DNA of 64,000 nucleotides. Origin: Micromussa lordhowensis. Its lineage: Eukaryota; Cnidaria; Anthozoa; Scleractinia; Lobophylliidae. Shown one piece after another: positions 1-10,529 of the stretch; position 1 is the first letter of the stretch, and every line of letters begins with the position of its first letter. The notes beneath the pieces were generated by a model that worked only from the letters and a program-made list of their open reading frames with translations, was not told the DNA's origin and searched no databases. The DNA is taken from contig OZ026609.1 in NCBI GenBank assembly GCA_964020085.1, forward strand, positions 532,701-596,700. Reading direction: 5' to 3'. A program made the translations under genes and the position numbers.

Positions 1-444
1 TAATTTGGGTCAGGATGGCTTCAATTTACGTCAACGTTTAAGAAGAGCTTCAAATTTTCCGATTTTAATAAGAAAGAAACGTGGTTCCGTATAGAGAACA
101 TACCAAGTTTCAAATCAGAGTGTCAACCGTACCTTACTTCAGTTAAACACGGCCTTGTCTCTGCACATACCAATATAGCTTAGTCATGGAATACCCCTGG
201 GAGTGGGGAATACGACCACGGAAATTTGACAGGGATTTCGAGCGCTGAGTTGAATAAATGTAAACGTCGATTAAATTATCAAGGTATGTCGGTCGTGTAG
301 GCTCGAGTACCAGCCGCTGTTCGGGAATTGAGCCTGCGTTCCAGACCAGACACGTGGGAACGATAGAAATCGCGCCTATCGCAAAGAAGCTTTTTAACTC
401 TGGTGAGGTGAAAACGCTTTTAATTATTTCCTTTTTTTCTTTAG
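1..444. other. Intron of the laminin gene; no gene seen
   Basis: This stretch lies upstream of the first visible laminin exon and ends in a pyrimidine tract and AG acceptor at 443-444. From about 298 it contains a partial copy of a short fold-back repeat beginning TAGGCTCGA, also found at 10889, 37306 and 38035. I see no coding sequence. Confidence 0.6.
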
Positions 445-3400
445 TGGGAAATATTAATGCCTACAGCAAGGAACTGCAAGAGCTAGAAGAGAAATTGAAA
501 AGAGTAGAAATGTTACTGGAAAACCAAGTAACTACTGCAAATGACACAATAGTAATCGAAAAAGAGCTAGATTCTGTGAACGTGCAGTTGGAAACCCTAC
601 AGGAGAAGGTGGAAAAAATGGACGAAGAGTTGTATTCTACTGAAATGCGAACCTCCCAAGCCAACATCGAGATCGAGCTACTGCGTCAGAGACTCGCCAA
701 TCTTCTTCGAAACGGGACGCGGCTACAAACCGAGATGGAGAAAATACTTCGTTCGGACACACGAGGAGCATACGACAAGATTTTGGAGAATCAGATGAGG
801 TCGCGAGAGGCTGAGGCAAAGGTGGATGAATCAATGAGTATTATTGAGATGTCTAAGGAACAGAGGGATAAAACAGAGAACCTTATCGCTGGCCCGCCTT
901 CATTTAGCGACCAACACGACGAAAACACCGCTTCCCTTTTCGACATCAGCGAAAAGTTAAGAGAACTTCTGGAGCAAGTTAACATTCTTAATGGCATCGT
1001 CTGTGGGACTCCCATGAGTCAGTGTGGCGGATGTGGGGTCCTTAATTGTTCGATGTGTGGTGGGCCCGCGTGTAATGGCTCCAAGGACCTCGCTGCGGAC
1101 GCGTTAGACAAAGCCATCGAGGCTGAGGAGGCTCAGCGAATGAGAGAGTGTCAGTAAATTTATGGACCTTAGTTTTACATTTACTCTCTAGCTGCCTTAA
1201 CTGACTTAGAGTCCGTAACAGTGTACCCTGTTGTGATATCTGGACTTCCGCTACAAAGAAAGACCAAACAATTACTCTTTTGTGATTTTGGATTAAGTCT
1301 TTCATATTAACAGTTTAATTAATCTTGTATCCTTTTGTGGTATGAACACGCCTATACGACATCTCATTACTACCAATGATGCGACACTACCTTGTGTGAA
1401 GGGCGGAGTCTTCAAATAGAACCCCGTACCCTTGCAATCAATCCACAAGATTTTGTTGTCGTGATTTTTCGCGTTACCTTATGCGAATGCTTTTGAGAAC
1501 AGTACCCTAATCCAAGACTTACTGTGTTGTTTTATGTTTTAACATCAGCAAAAGCAAAAGAAAAGTTGGAGGAGGTGATGGATGCGGAAATCATGGCAAC
1601 TATGACCCGAGAAGCCGCTGACCAAGCAATGATGCGGGCCATGGATGCTGACCAGCGAGCAAAAAATGCAAGTGCCCGTATGGATCAGCTTATACAGGTA
1701 TCACGTGAGAAGCAATTTTTGTTCTTTTCTTTCACCTAGTGCAGGTTTGTAATTTGCACATCATTGTAGCTGCTCAGATTTGGAACGTTTTAAAAATGAT
1801 GTTTTTACTTTGTGTAAAACTGTTCGTGTTATGTGGACAAAGGGTTCTTTTGAAGAAACTTGCCGAAATGTCTGGCGAACCTACGGGAAATAACCACAGG
1901 GATTCTTTGCGTCTTTGTGTCATGATTTGTTCCTTGTTCACATTGACTGCGGATCCATTTTACATTTTCAGGACATTTTAGACTTCTTAAGCCAAGAATT
2001 TGGTGACACAGACAAAGTACAAGAAATAGCTGACAGCGTGAAAAAGCTAAAACTGTCCGTGACCCCAGAAGAGATAGCTAAGCTTGCAGAGGATATCAAG
2101 AAAGCCTTGAGTTCGCTAACGGGTATAGAGGACATCTTACAGGAAACAGGAGAGAGGTTAAATACGGCGAATGACTTGAAGGAAAGAGCTGAAAAAGCTA
2201 GGTAACCTTTCCTGTTTCTTGTTAGAGGGGTCTTAAGGGCTATAACGGAAACTGGGAACTGTAATTCGCATTTTTTATCACGGGAAAATGGGATATGGGT
2301 CACTGGGATTGAGAATCGCACATTCTCAAACTCATCAAGTTAAAACTCTTCTCGGTGTTTGGATATCCTGATGAAACACTGTCACTCGTGTTTGATATAT
2401 TACCTCAAAATGACAATGGGACTGGGATTTAGGCAAAAATGGGATTTAAGCTGCATTTGGCGTGGGAAATGGGATTTATACTCGCCCCCCCCCCCCCCCC
2501 CAACCCAATAGCTATATTCGGTATTCGGTGCCTAAAGTCTCCTTCAAATGGAAACAAAGCTCAAAATATAACACTTTGCTTGAGTAGAAAAACACTAGAA
2601 CGATAATAGTAATAAACAGAAAATTATCAGGGATGGCTAAGAGCGGACAAGATTGTGACGGATGTAAATGCCTTGTCCGAAGCGTACCTGTTTTCGTCAA
2701 ACAAACCAAGGACCTTAGTCACTTCTTTACCGACAACGTTGCGTAATCTGTTAACAACCGTCGATATCTATCGGACCGAACCATTTTTATTCGACAAGCT
2801 CATTTAGTTGTTTGTTTGTTTTTATCTTTAGAGCAAAAGCAAAGTCAGTGACTGATGTCATTGCGGACATCACAGATGCTCTTGCAAAGGCTGCTGGGAC
2901 TCAGAAAGCGGCCAAGGATGCCATTGACGCGACTGAAGATGATATTAAAATGGCAGAAGATATTCTTAATGAAGTAGGGGCATATATGTTTCATGATTTA
3001 AAAAAAAACATCAAATGTAGTTCTCTGTTTCGTGTTTTGTTCGTACTGTCACAATACTGATAGTCTCCGACGCAGACGCCCTTATGACACGTCACGCAAT
3101 GTTTGGTTGTCACGCAATTTTTCCAAAAATTGCGTGATGGACCATAAGAACGTCTAAGTGGGAGGGCAGAATATTGACGACGTTACGTCACGTTGACAAA
3201 CAATCACATTGGGACCTTGATTGACAACCAGCATCTTCAACGCGAGCTACTTTTTTGGAAGTTTAGAATGTTCACCTTTGTACTTCTTCAGTTCGAAAAT
3301 GGTAAACTTTCCATTAAACAAACAATCAAGTTGCATGACCCAAAGCATTCCATGAACCACAGTGTTTAATTGTGCCTCGTTTCAGCTTCTTGTGGCTCTG

Positions 3401-6400
3401 GATTCCTTAGAGAAGGTCGTGGATACAGCGCAAGGGAACGTTACAGACATGGCATCAATGGTGCCCATGGTAAAAGGACAATTTGAGAAAAACCAGGAAC
3501 AGCTTGCCATCACGGAGCAAAACGCGATGGATGCTCACAATCAGTCCCAAATAGCTAATCGGGTTTGTAATTGTAATTATTTTTATTCTTTGTCTTTGCC
3601 CCGTCCCTCGCCCCACTCCCTAGCTGAACTAGACACTTACCTCCACTCCCCTGAGGATTTTGTGCTCCTTTTAACTCGGTTCTCGTTTTTAGTCTAAGCG
3701 TTAGGTGCCGACGTAAGCCATTAAGAATTGAGAACGATATTTGAAAATTTACCAACTACTATTATTTCACAAATTGTCATGAGGGCCATATATGATGGGG
3801 ACATCCTGCGAGTTGTGTAGTTTCCATGTTTAGAAATTCACTCAACATAATAGGCCATTTCCGAATTACCTTTAGCCTCTTTCTCAAAGCGAGTCTTGGT
3901 GCTCATCCTTTCATATGAAAATGAGATTTCATTCACATGCAAATTAAACTCATTTTCATATGAATGGTTGTGCACCAGGCCCCGCTTTGAAAGAGAGGCT
4001 TTAGGTAACTCGGAAATGGTCTATTGCGAAAAACTGCACAAGAGCATTTGATTTATCTATAGAAATGCGATTTCTTCACAAGTTGTTGAAGGATTATTCG
4101 ATTATCCTGATTAATCATATCTATAACAATATTCTCGGTCGTGATTAGTTCACCGCGCGCCTATTTGTCACGTAATCGGCGCGCGATCGCGTGGGTTTCA
4201 AATCACAGTTATCTAATTTAAACTTTTTGTAATTGGATACCTGTAATTGGATACCCACGTTATTCGCACGTCAATTACGCGCGCTTTAATGGCTTCCTCC
4301 TTAATGTTTCCTACAGTTTTTAAACAATTATTGGATGAGGTTTTTGTGATATCCAAAATAATCAAGGTCAAGGTAGGTGTTATCAGCCGAAGGCGAAAAC
4401 TGAGGCTGATAACCCTTAGCGAGACCTTGATTATTCTGGATATCACAAAAACCGAATCTAATAATTGCTTTATTATACGTGATTATACATTATACATTTT
4501 TGCTTCTTCACTGGAGGCAAGCAACACAAATAAGATTACCCTTAGAAATCATGCACCGCGGTCATACATGACATGATTACCCGTGAGTTGAGTGTTCTTA
4601 ACATGATTGTTGTATAATCTGCAGCTAGATGACGTCACAGGCGCTGATGTCGAAAATTCACTGTACGCTTTCGGCCAATCAGAAAAGAGATAGTGAGATC
4701 AATGTATCATATTAAAACTTGTGCTCAAAGGAAGTTCTCCAAAGACTTTACTAATTTCGGAATTTGTTATAAATACGATTAATTAGTAATTAGTAATTCT
4801 GGGAGTAATCGTGCTTATCAGTTTCAAATTTGCCTCGCGCTTCGCGTTCGTCCGATTTTGATTTACTCGCGCGATTACTCCCTGAATTGTAATCCAGCCG
4901 TCCAATTGCTATTACCGATCCTGCAAAACACCTTCTTATTTTACACTTTCAGGCAAGTTCGCAGGATGATTTTCCAATTCTGCCTACGAATGAGCCATTT
5001 TACAACATGCGAAGAACGCCTTCGCCCTGTCTTCTAACCCCTCTCCCCCCCCCCCCCCAACCAACGCACACACCCCTTCACCGCCTGATTCGTTAAAATC
5101 TGGGGTGACTGTTTTCTGATTTGTATGTTTGTTAGTTTCATTTTCTCGCTACATTTTTCTTGTGTTATTTCATTGTTAGGAAGCTGATGAGTTACTCGAG
5201 CTGTTTGAGAAAGCAAGAGACAGAATTGATGGGAAAATCGAGTCTGTACAGAATGCCTCCGTAAAAGTCCAAGAATTACAGAGGATCGGCGATGACTTAG
5301 TGAGAGATTTGCAAAACAACCTTGAACGGATTCTAGGTAAAAACAAAAGATAATTAAGCTAGCATTTCTTCCAGTCTTGAAGTCCACTATTGTTGTGCTT
5401 GTTATATATTTTATTGGTGTTTCGAGATTAATTATGTTTTCCTGATTATTGTAGAACTCGTTTTGTGTGCAACACAATTTTGCCATTCGGTATTCCTGTG
5501 TAATGTGAGATTGTTTAGACACTAAGTCCCATCAAGCTACAGCCCACCATTCTTGAAACGCAAAAATTCCTTCTCATACTACGCTCCTCCGAAGATAAAC
5601 CTGCAAAAAAATGCCTTTCCTAAAACGAAGCCAAATAAGCGTTCTGTTAGTGTCTTTATTGTGCGCTCGACTCCGGAGCGAGCGCTCCGGGTTCGAGCCC
5701 TGGCCTGGGACATTGCGTTGTGTTCTTAGGCAAGACACTTTACTCTCACGGTGCCTCTCTCCACCCAGGTGTATAAATGGGTACCGGCGAATTTAATGCT
5801 GGGGGTAACCCTGCGATGGACTGGCATCCCATCCAGGGGGGAGTAGAAATATTCCTAGTCGCTTCATGCCACGGAAACCGGGATAAGCTCCGGCCTGGTG
5901 GGCCACTTGGCTCGTATGCAGACTTTACCTAGTGTCTTTATTAAAACAAAAATTCCTTGTGAACTTGAAAAAGTCTGTTTAAAATTTCTTATTTTCATAA
6001 GGCGCCCATCCAAAGAAAAACACACCATTTGTAAAACTATGTAAAGTTCGCATACCGGCCAAGTGGCCCATTAGGCTGGCGCCAGGAGCCCATCACTAGG
6101 AGCTTGCAACTCTAATACTAAGCCTATGTCACGGCATTTTTACAGACCGGTCTATTTTTAGACTTTTTTTCCCGCAAAATAGGTCAGTTCCGTTCTACAC
6201 GAGCGCGCATCGGTAAGGGAAACAATGGCGGCTTTTCCTTTTAATCTTCCAGTGAAAATGCCGACGTCAATTAAAGAATCAAGTCCGTGCTTGTGATTTG
6301 TCACTGTTGTCCCTGCGGGAGTCTGAATTCGCGGTAAATTCAAGCTAAAAATAGACAGGTCTGTGAAAACGCAGTGACAGGAATATGGGGTAGTTGCTGG

Positions 6401-6965
6401 CTCCTAGTGATGGGCTCCTGGCTGGCGCTCATCTCTGGTTTCTGTAGCAAGAAGGGGCTAGGAGTATTTCTACCCCACCCCCCCCCCACCCCTGGATGGG
6501 ATGCTACTCCATCGCAGGGTTTTCTCCAGCATTAAGTTCGCCGGTATCCATTTATACACCTGGGTGGGGAGAGAGAGGCACTGTGAGAGTAAAGCGTCTC
6601 GCCCAAGAACACAACGCCATGTTGCCGGTCAGGACTCGAACCCAGACCGCTAGATTCGGAGTCGAGCGCACTAACCATTTTTTTCTTAAACTTGAAAAAA
6701 GTCAATTCAAAATTTCCTCTGTTCACAAGTTCTTCCAAAAAAAAACGCTCTAGAAAAGCCTTTGGTAAAACTAAGCTCTGTAACATTTGTGTTCGTCCTT
6801 TTCACAGTCGTCGAGAAAGAGACCATTCTGTTTGAAGACCTCATTCGACGAGTGATGAGATTACAAGAAGAGATGAAAGTTCTATTGGGCAAGTTAGGAA
6901 AGAGATATGAATGCTATCTTAATTGCAGCCCCGACACTGCAAACAACCCTTGCTTTGAAGATTAA
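445..6965 (+). CDS. Laminin subunit beta-like, 3' portion (coiled coil and C-terminus)
   Basis: Seven exons: 445-1149, 1549-1697, 1972-2201, 2832-2973, 3386-3562, 5180-5336 and 6808-6965 (TAA at 6963). Phases agree at every junction, giving about 572 residues. The product is heptad-rich coiled coil interrupted near 1000-1075 by a cysteine-dense patch including CGGPACNG. This resembles the beta-knob loop that distinguishes laminin beta chains from alpha and gamma chains. The chain ends soon after paired cysteines (YECYLNC), as expected for the disulfide that joins beta and gamma at the end of the long arm. No LG domains follow, which argues against alpha. By family knowledge the protein is a secreted basement-membrane trimer subunit. 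The 5' exons lie outside the window. The donor of the first exon (GTCAGT at 1150) is weak but is the only one nearby that keeps phase. A laminin-like coiled-coil protein of another class is less likely. Confidence 0.8.
3851..4024. mobile_element. Palindromic MITE, family A, copy 1
   Basis: A 174-bp fold-back begins TAGGCCATTTCCGA and ends with the inverse. Its centre carries two inverted CATTTTCATATGAA-like segments. Two relatives lie at 7361-7520 and 18077-18260. It is non-coding and lies in a laminin intron. Confidence 0.8.
4325..4500. mobile_element. Fold-back element in laminin intron
   Basis: Inverted arms of about 28 bp (TTTTGTGATATCCA and its complement) surround a centre with a small GC-rich stem. 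The organisation resembles the fold-back near 10085-10245. Short open frames here are consequences of the palindrome, not genes. Confidence 0.6.
5661..5929 (+). mobile_element. tRNA-derived SINE, 5'-truncated, with target duplication
   Basis: It contains a B-box-like GGTTCGAGCCC and the family body (CACCCAGGTGTATAAATGGG, then a block with ATGGACTGGCATCCCATCC). It is flanked by a 13-bp direct repeat, TAGTGTCTTTATT, at 5648-5660 and 5930-5942, which marks the insertion. The 5' head (A box) is missing. At least eight relatives occur in the window. Confidence 0.85.
6050..6684 (-). mobile_element. tRNA-derived SINE, reverse, split by a hAT-type MITE
   Basis: This is the same SINE family in reverse orientation, with the B box complement near 6640. 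Its 3' part is interrupted by a MITE at 6083-6420. The SINE reads on across the MITE once one copy of the 8-bp duplication is removed, so the MITE arrived later. Confidence 0.8.
6083..6420. mobile_element. hAT-like MITE, copy 1
   Basis: A 338-bp non-coding element with terminal inverted repeats beginning CAGGAGCCCATCACTAGGAG. It is flanked by an exact 8-bp direct repeat, GCTGGCGC (6075-6082 and 6421-6428). An 8-bp duplication with CAG termini is the hAT signature. A second copy lies at 12318-12642. Confidence 0.85.
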
Positions 6966-8516
6966 CCTGTAGATCTAAGTATAACTTCTCCCTTTTGTAT
7001 CAACCTATTTCGAGCAGTTAGGTAATGAGAAGATAGGCTAATGTCCGTGTTTTCGATAAACTGCCACGTTCTCCTTATTGTCATGAAAGAAATCGCTGTA
7101 TATTTTAAACTTGGAATGTAAGGGGTTACCTTTCAGTACAACATGTATCACTGATTTAAAATACCTTGAAATTTCGATAATGACCTCCCCCTTTTTCCCA
7201 AAAAATAAGTCCCCCTGTTCTACGGCAGAGCTTGTTTTGTAAGTTAGGTCGTTACTGACTTGTACCATCTGTGGAACATGTATTTTGTTTCATATGGATG
7301 TGTTTGGTGAGGCTACATATTAAGGTTCTCGTATTGTGTATCACATTTCTTTCATTACAGTAGGCCATTTCAAAAGGAGTCTTCGTACGAAACCATTCAT
7401 TTGAAAATGTGTTTCGCCTACAGGTACACTTTCATGGAAATCAAACTCGTTTTCATATGAAAGGTTTTGCACGAGGACTCGATTTGAAACCGAGGTGCAG
7501 GGTAGCTCGGAAATGGCCTGTCTGCAGTGTGCCTGATCGAATCCGCATCAAAATCAATAATATAAGTAACGAAAGACAACGATTTGTTGAAAATAAAACT
7601 TAGCGAAGAAGAATAGTTAGCCTACACAGTCAAATATTTACATATTTATCATAAGCCAAAGTACGCTGGGTGACAGAGGTCTTTCATGCAGGGTTTCCGG
7701 TGGCGCATGTGCAGAAAAAAATCCTTCGTACCCATGGTAACGCCAGAGCAGCGAATTATCTTTTTCCAGTTGTATGTGGTAGTTTTCTTTTTAGGTAGAT
7801 AGGTTACTTGAGTTGGCAAAAGAGTGGTTTTAAATTGACTGTCATAAAAGTTGAAATAGTAACGTCGATTAAATCTCAGTTAACACCGACAAGACACTGA
7901 CAGGAACTGGAGAATATCCAACCAGTTGCAGGGACGGAAAAACGATAAAAATCCGCAAAACAGGTACCAAGCGAGCAACCGTCCGTAAAGAAAGTCACCA
8001 TTGGAATAATTAGTCGTCTGGTAAATTTTTTTTTCATATTACTGAGAGTTACTCACACTATTTTATACTAATATAAAGCTTAGCAAGTATATGGCTACTG
8101 ATAGACTCGCTCTATTGTCAATGTTGTTTATTAAGGGATTTTCATTGATTGGTTGGTTGAAGCAGGAAGTGTACATGCCTCTGAGAACCGCCTTGATCCG
8201 CGTTTTACACAAATTTGTTGCTAAGTGGCAACGTGACCCAGTTTTCATCAAGTTGGTCACAGAGCGACGTGATCTGTTGCGTTCTTTCACGCGCCAAATT
8301 GACATGAGAATTTTAGCAAAACTCAAAATTGTTCGCGTCCATTTATGATTCGAGAATCGGGGGGATCTTTTGCGAATTCTCTAAAACAATTATTGTCATC
8401 CACTACGCTTGCTTCGACTATAAAAGCAATGCAAAAGAATAAGGCGTACAGTAATGGTTAATGTTACAGTAATTTGCGAATCTTACTTAGACCGATATAA
8501 AAATTATATATATATA
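6966..8516. other. Intergenic region downstream of laminin
   Basis: No convincing gene. It holds MITE family A copy 2 (7361-7520) and a possible polyadenylation signal, AATAAA, at 7592-7597. Two overlapping open frames on opposite strands near 8063-8348 have no recognisable protein family and no splice context. Confidence 0.6.
7361..7520. mobile_element. Palindromic MITE, family A, copy 2
   Basis: A fold-back with TAGGCCATTTC ends and the internal CATTTTCATATGAAAGG segment shared with the copies at 3851 and 18077. Confidence 0.75.
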
Positions 8517-8518
8517 CA

Positions 8519-9446
8519 CAGTAGAACCGAACTCGAACTCTCCCGCTAACTCGAACTAACCATTTCCCTTGGATTTGACCCCACTTTTCAGTTATTCTAA
8601 CTCGGTTAACTCGAACTCGGATAACTCGAATTCCCCCGCTAACTCGAACTAAATTTTGTTTCCCTTTATCAAAATTTACGCCGATAACTCGAATTCTGGT
8701 TCATGTAACTCACGGATGTCATCTCATTAGCTTTTCTTGTTGTGTAACCGGTAAAAACACTCAAAAGACCCTCGATAGACTAGGGAGGGACAACTAAAAG
8801 TTATCTTCAACTAAATAAGTCCGATAAAGGGATTCCACACACTGGCGCTCAAATACTGATTTAGCAACCGATACGCAGGAAGGTTGGGCTCCCAGTCCTC
8901 CTCTTTCCATCCGCGCTTTGTCTCCCCCTCCCCCTCCCCCTCTTAACGCCTGCTACGCAGGCTAATAGACCCTTTGCATAAATGGGGCCTAAATTTGAAT
9001 AACAGTACTTTATACACCTTAGCCTCGTGCTCATGTTTTCAGACAAAGGATTCTGACATGAATGCGAGGCTTAGGATGTATAAGTATTGTTATTTAAATT
9101 TAGGCGCCATTTATGCAAAGGGTCTATGAGTCATACCGGATGCGGTGCCTACAGTCACCTCTGAGCTGTCACAAAGAGAAAAACACCGACCCTCAGGACA
9201 GAACTGAGTTACACATTTCACAGCACTGTGCGTTCGTGGGAAAGGTGCAAAATCGTGTTACAGTTTCTGACGAGATAAGTTTTGTTTGCACTGTAATACA
9301 TACTGGAGTGCTGAAAAATCAGTAAACTATCAATTATATTAACATGGCAAGTTGGATATTCCGTCGACCCCGATAACTCGAACTCACGCTAACTCGAACT
9401 GTTTTTCGTTTCCCTTCAGAGTTCGAGTCACCGGGATTCTACTGTA
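8519..9446. mobile_element. Non-autonomous pogo/Tigger-like element
   Basis: Ends read CAGTAGAACC and, inverted, CAGTAGAATCC. Both are followed by repeated AACTCGAACT-type motifs pointing inward. CAGT termini with subterminal TCGA-rich repeats next to TA-rich DNA resemble pogo/Tigger relatives of Tc1-mariner. No transposase frame is present. A separate fold-back (8967-9127) is nested inside. Confidence 0.6.
8967..9127. mobile_element. Nested 160-bp fold-back MITE
   Basis: Arms of about 70 bp start TAGACCCTTTGCATAAATGG and meet in a short loop around 9040. The arms differ at a few positions. It lies wholly inside the pogo-like element. Confidence 0.75.
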
Positions 9447-9829
9447 TATATATTTTTTATATTTGCGACGCTTTGCTTAGGATATTATGTCATTTTCTTG
9501 TTAAAAAAGAAAAGTAATAAATATAAATTTTTCTTATGTCGGCCTTGCGTTGTGTATACGTTAGATTACCGTATTTAAACTCGCTATTAGCCAATCAGAA
9601 GCCGTGTCTATATGCTTGATATCCTGCGATATCATGTCACTGACCTGATATGGATACGATAGCATGCTCGAGCACGGTCGAATTTTGGTTCGGTGAGGTG
9701 CAAAACTATTTTCGAGTTTCCAGAATAGAAGCCCACCGAAATCAAGACTGATTACCATAAAATTTCTCCTTACATATCGATACAAAATAAAGTAGTCAGG
9801 TGATGAGAATAACGAAAACAATCAACTAA

Positions 9830-10245
9830 AGAATATTATCATTCGATGCATTTTCCCCTTCCTAATCATTGGCCGAGAGCCCACCACGTGACCTGCAAAT
9901 AACTGCCTACAAATAATGGTCTGCTCATACGTAATACCGTCCAGATGTGTTTGTTCCAAATAATATTCTGCTCATGCGTAATTGAAACCACGCTCTTGTG
10001 TGAAAAATGGCAGATCTGTTCTCTGAGCTGTCAGAGAGTGATTTAAACATGCAAACAAACTTGGCGATCGAATGATAAAACAATTATTAAACTCGGTTAT
10101 CGCAAAAATCGTGATTTGTCAGTGTCTCGCAGATCAATTATTTTCCGGCTCAGCCTTCGGCTTCGGCAAATAATCGATCTGCTCGCCACTGTCAAATCAC
10201 GATATGTTGCTCAGCCTCGTCCAATAATTGTTTTAATTGTCTTGA
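9830..10245. mobile_element. Transposon fragment related to 45740-46060
   Basis: This segment shares a long, diverged block with 45740-46060 on the same strand. After an ATG at 10007 it reads a short peptide, MADLFSELSESDLN, and then stops. I recall this as similar to the N-terminus of cnidarian KIAA1958/Crypton-type recombinase-like proteins, but only this short stretch is present. A fold-back (ATCGTGATTTGTCAGTG and inverse) follows at 10110-10205. Confidence 0.45.
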
Positions 10246-10529
10246 CGAAGTACAAAATTCAAAGCCAACATGAGAAATGTATAGTGCCACCTGAAAAGCA
10301 GACGAGTAGAACAGGCTGCTTCCAACTTAAGGCCAAACTTGTTTTACCACTGACTTTTCAGCGCAAATCGGGGCTATATGCCTCCGATTCTATCTGATAT
10401 AAGTTATCGCATAATTTCAAATTTAGAACTTAGTCATGACGCGCGTGCTAGAATTTTGATAGTGACGTCATACCACTAATTGCTTTCATTATATTCATCC
10501 AAACCCGGCGAAATGCCAGAAGGCCAAAC

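Noticed and set aside
354..444. 5' extension of the first laminin exon to a GTG at 354
   Set aside because: The stretch overlaps a MITE, starts without ATG and is cut off by a clear pyrimidine tract and AG at 443-444.
4213..4576. Pair of mirrored open frames
   Set aside because: Both are created by a palindromic element; the two peptides resemble each other because the arms are inverse copies.
5034..5522. 162-codon minus-strand frame
   Set aside because: It covers the plus-strand laminin exon at 5180-5336 in a shadow frame and has no motif of its own.
8063..8348. Overlapping open frames on both strands
   Set aside because: Neither resembles a known protein, and mirrored frames of this size are common by chance.
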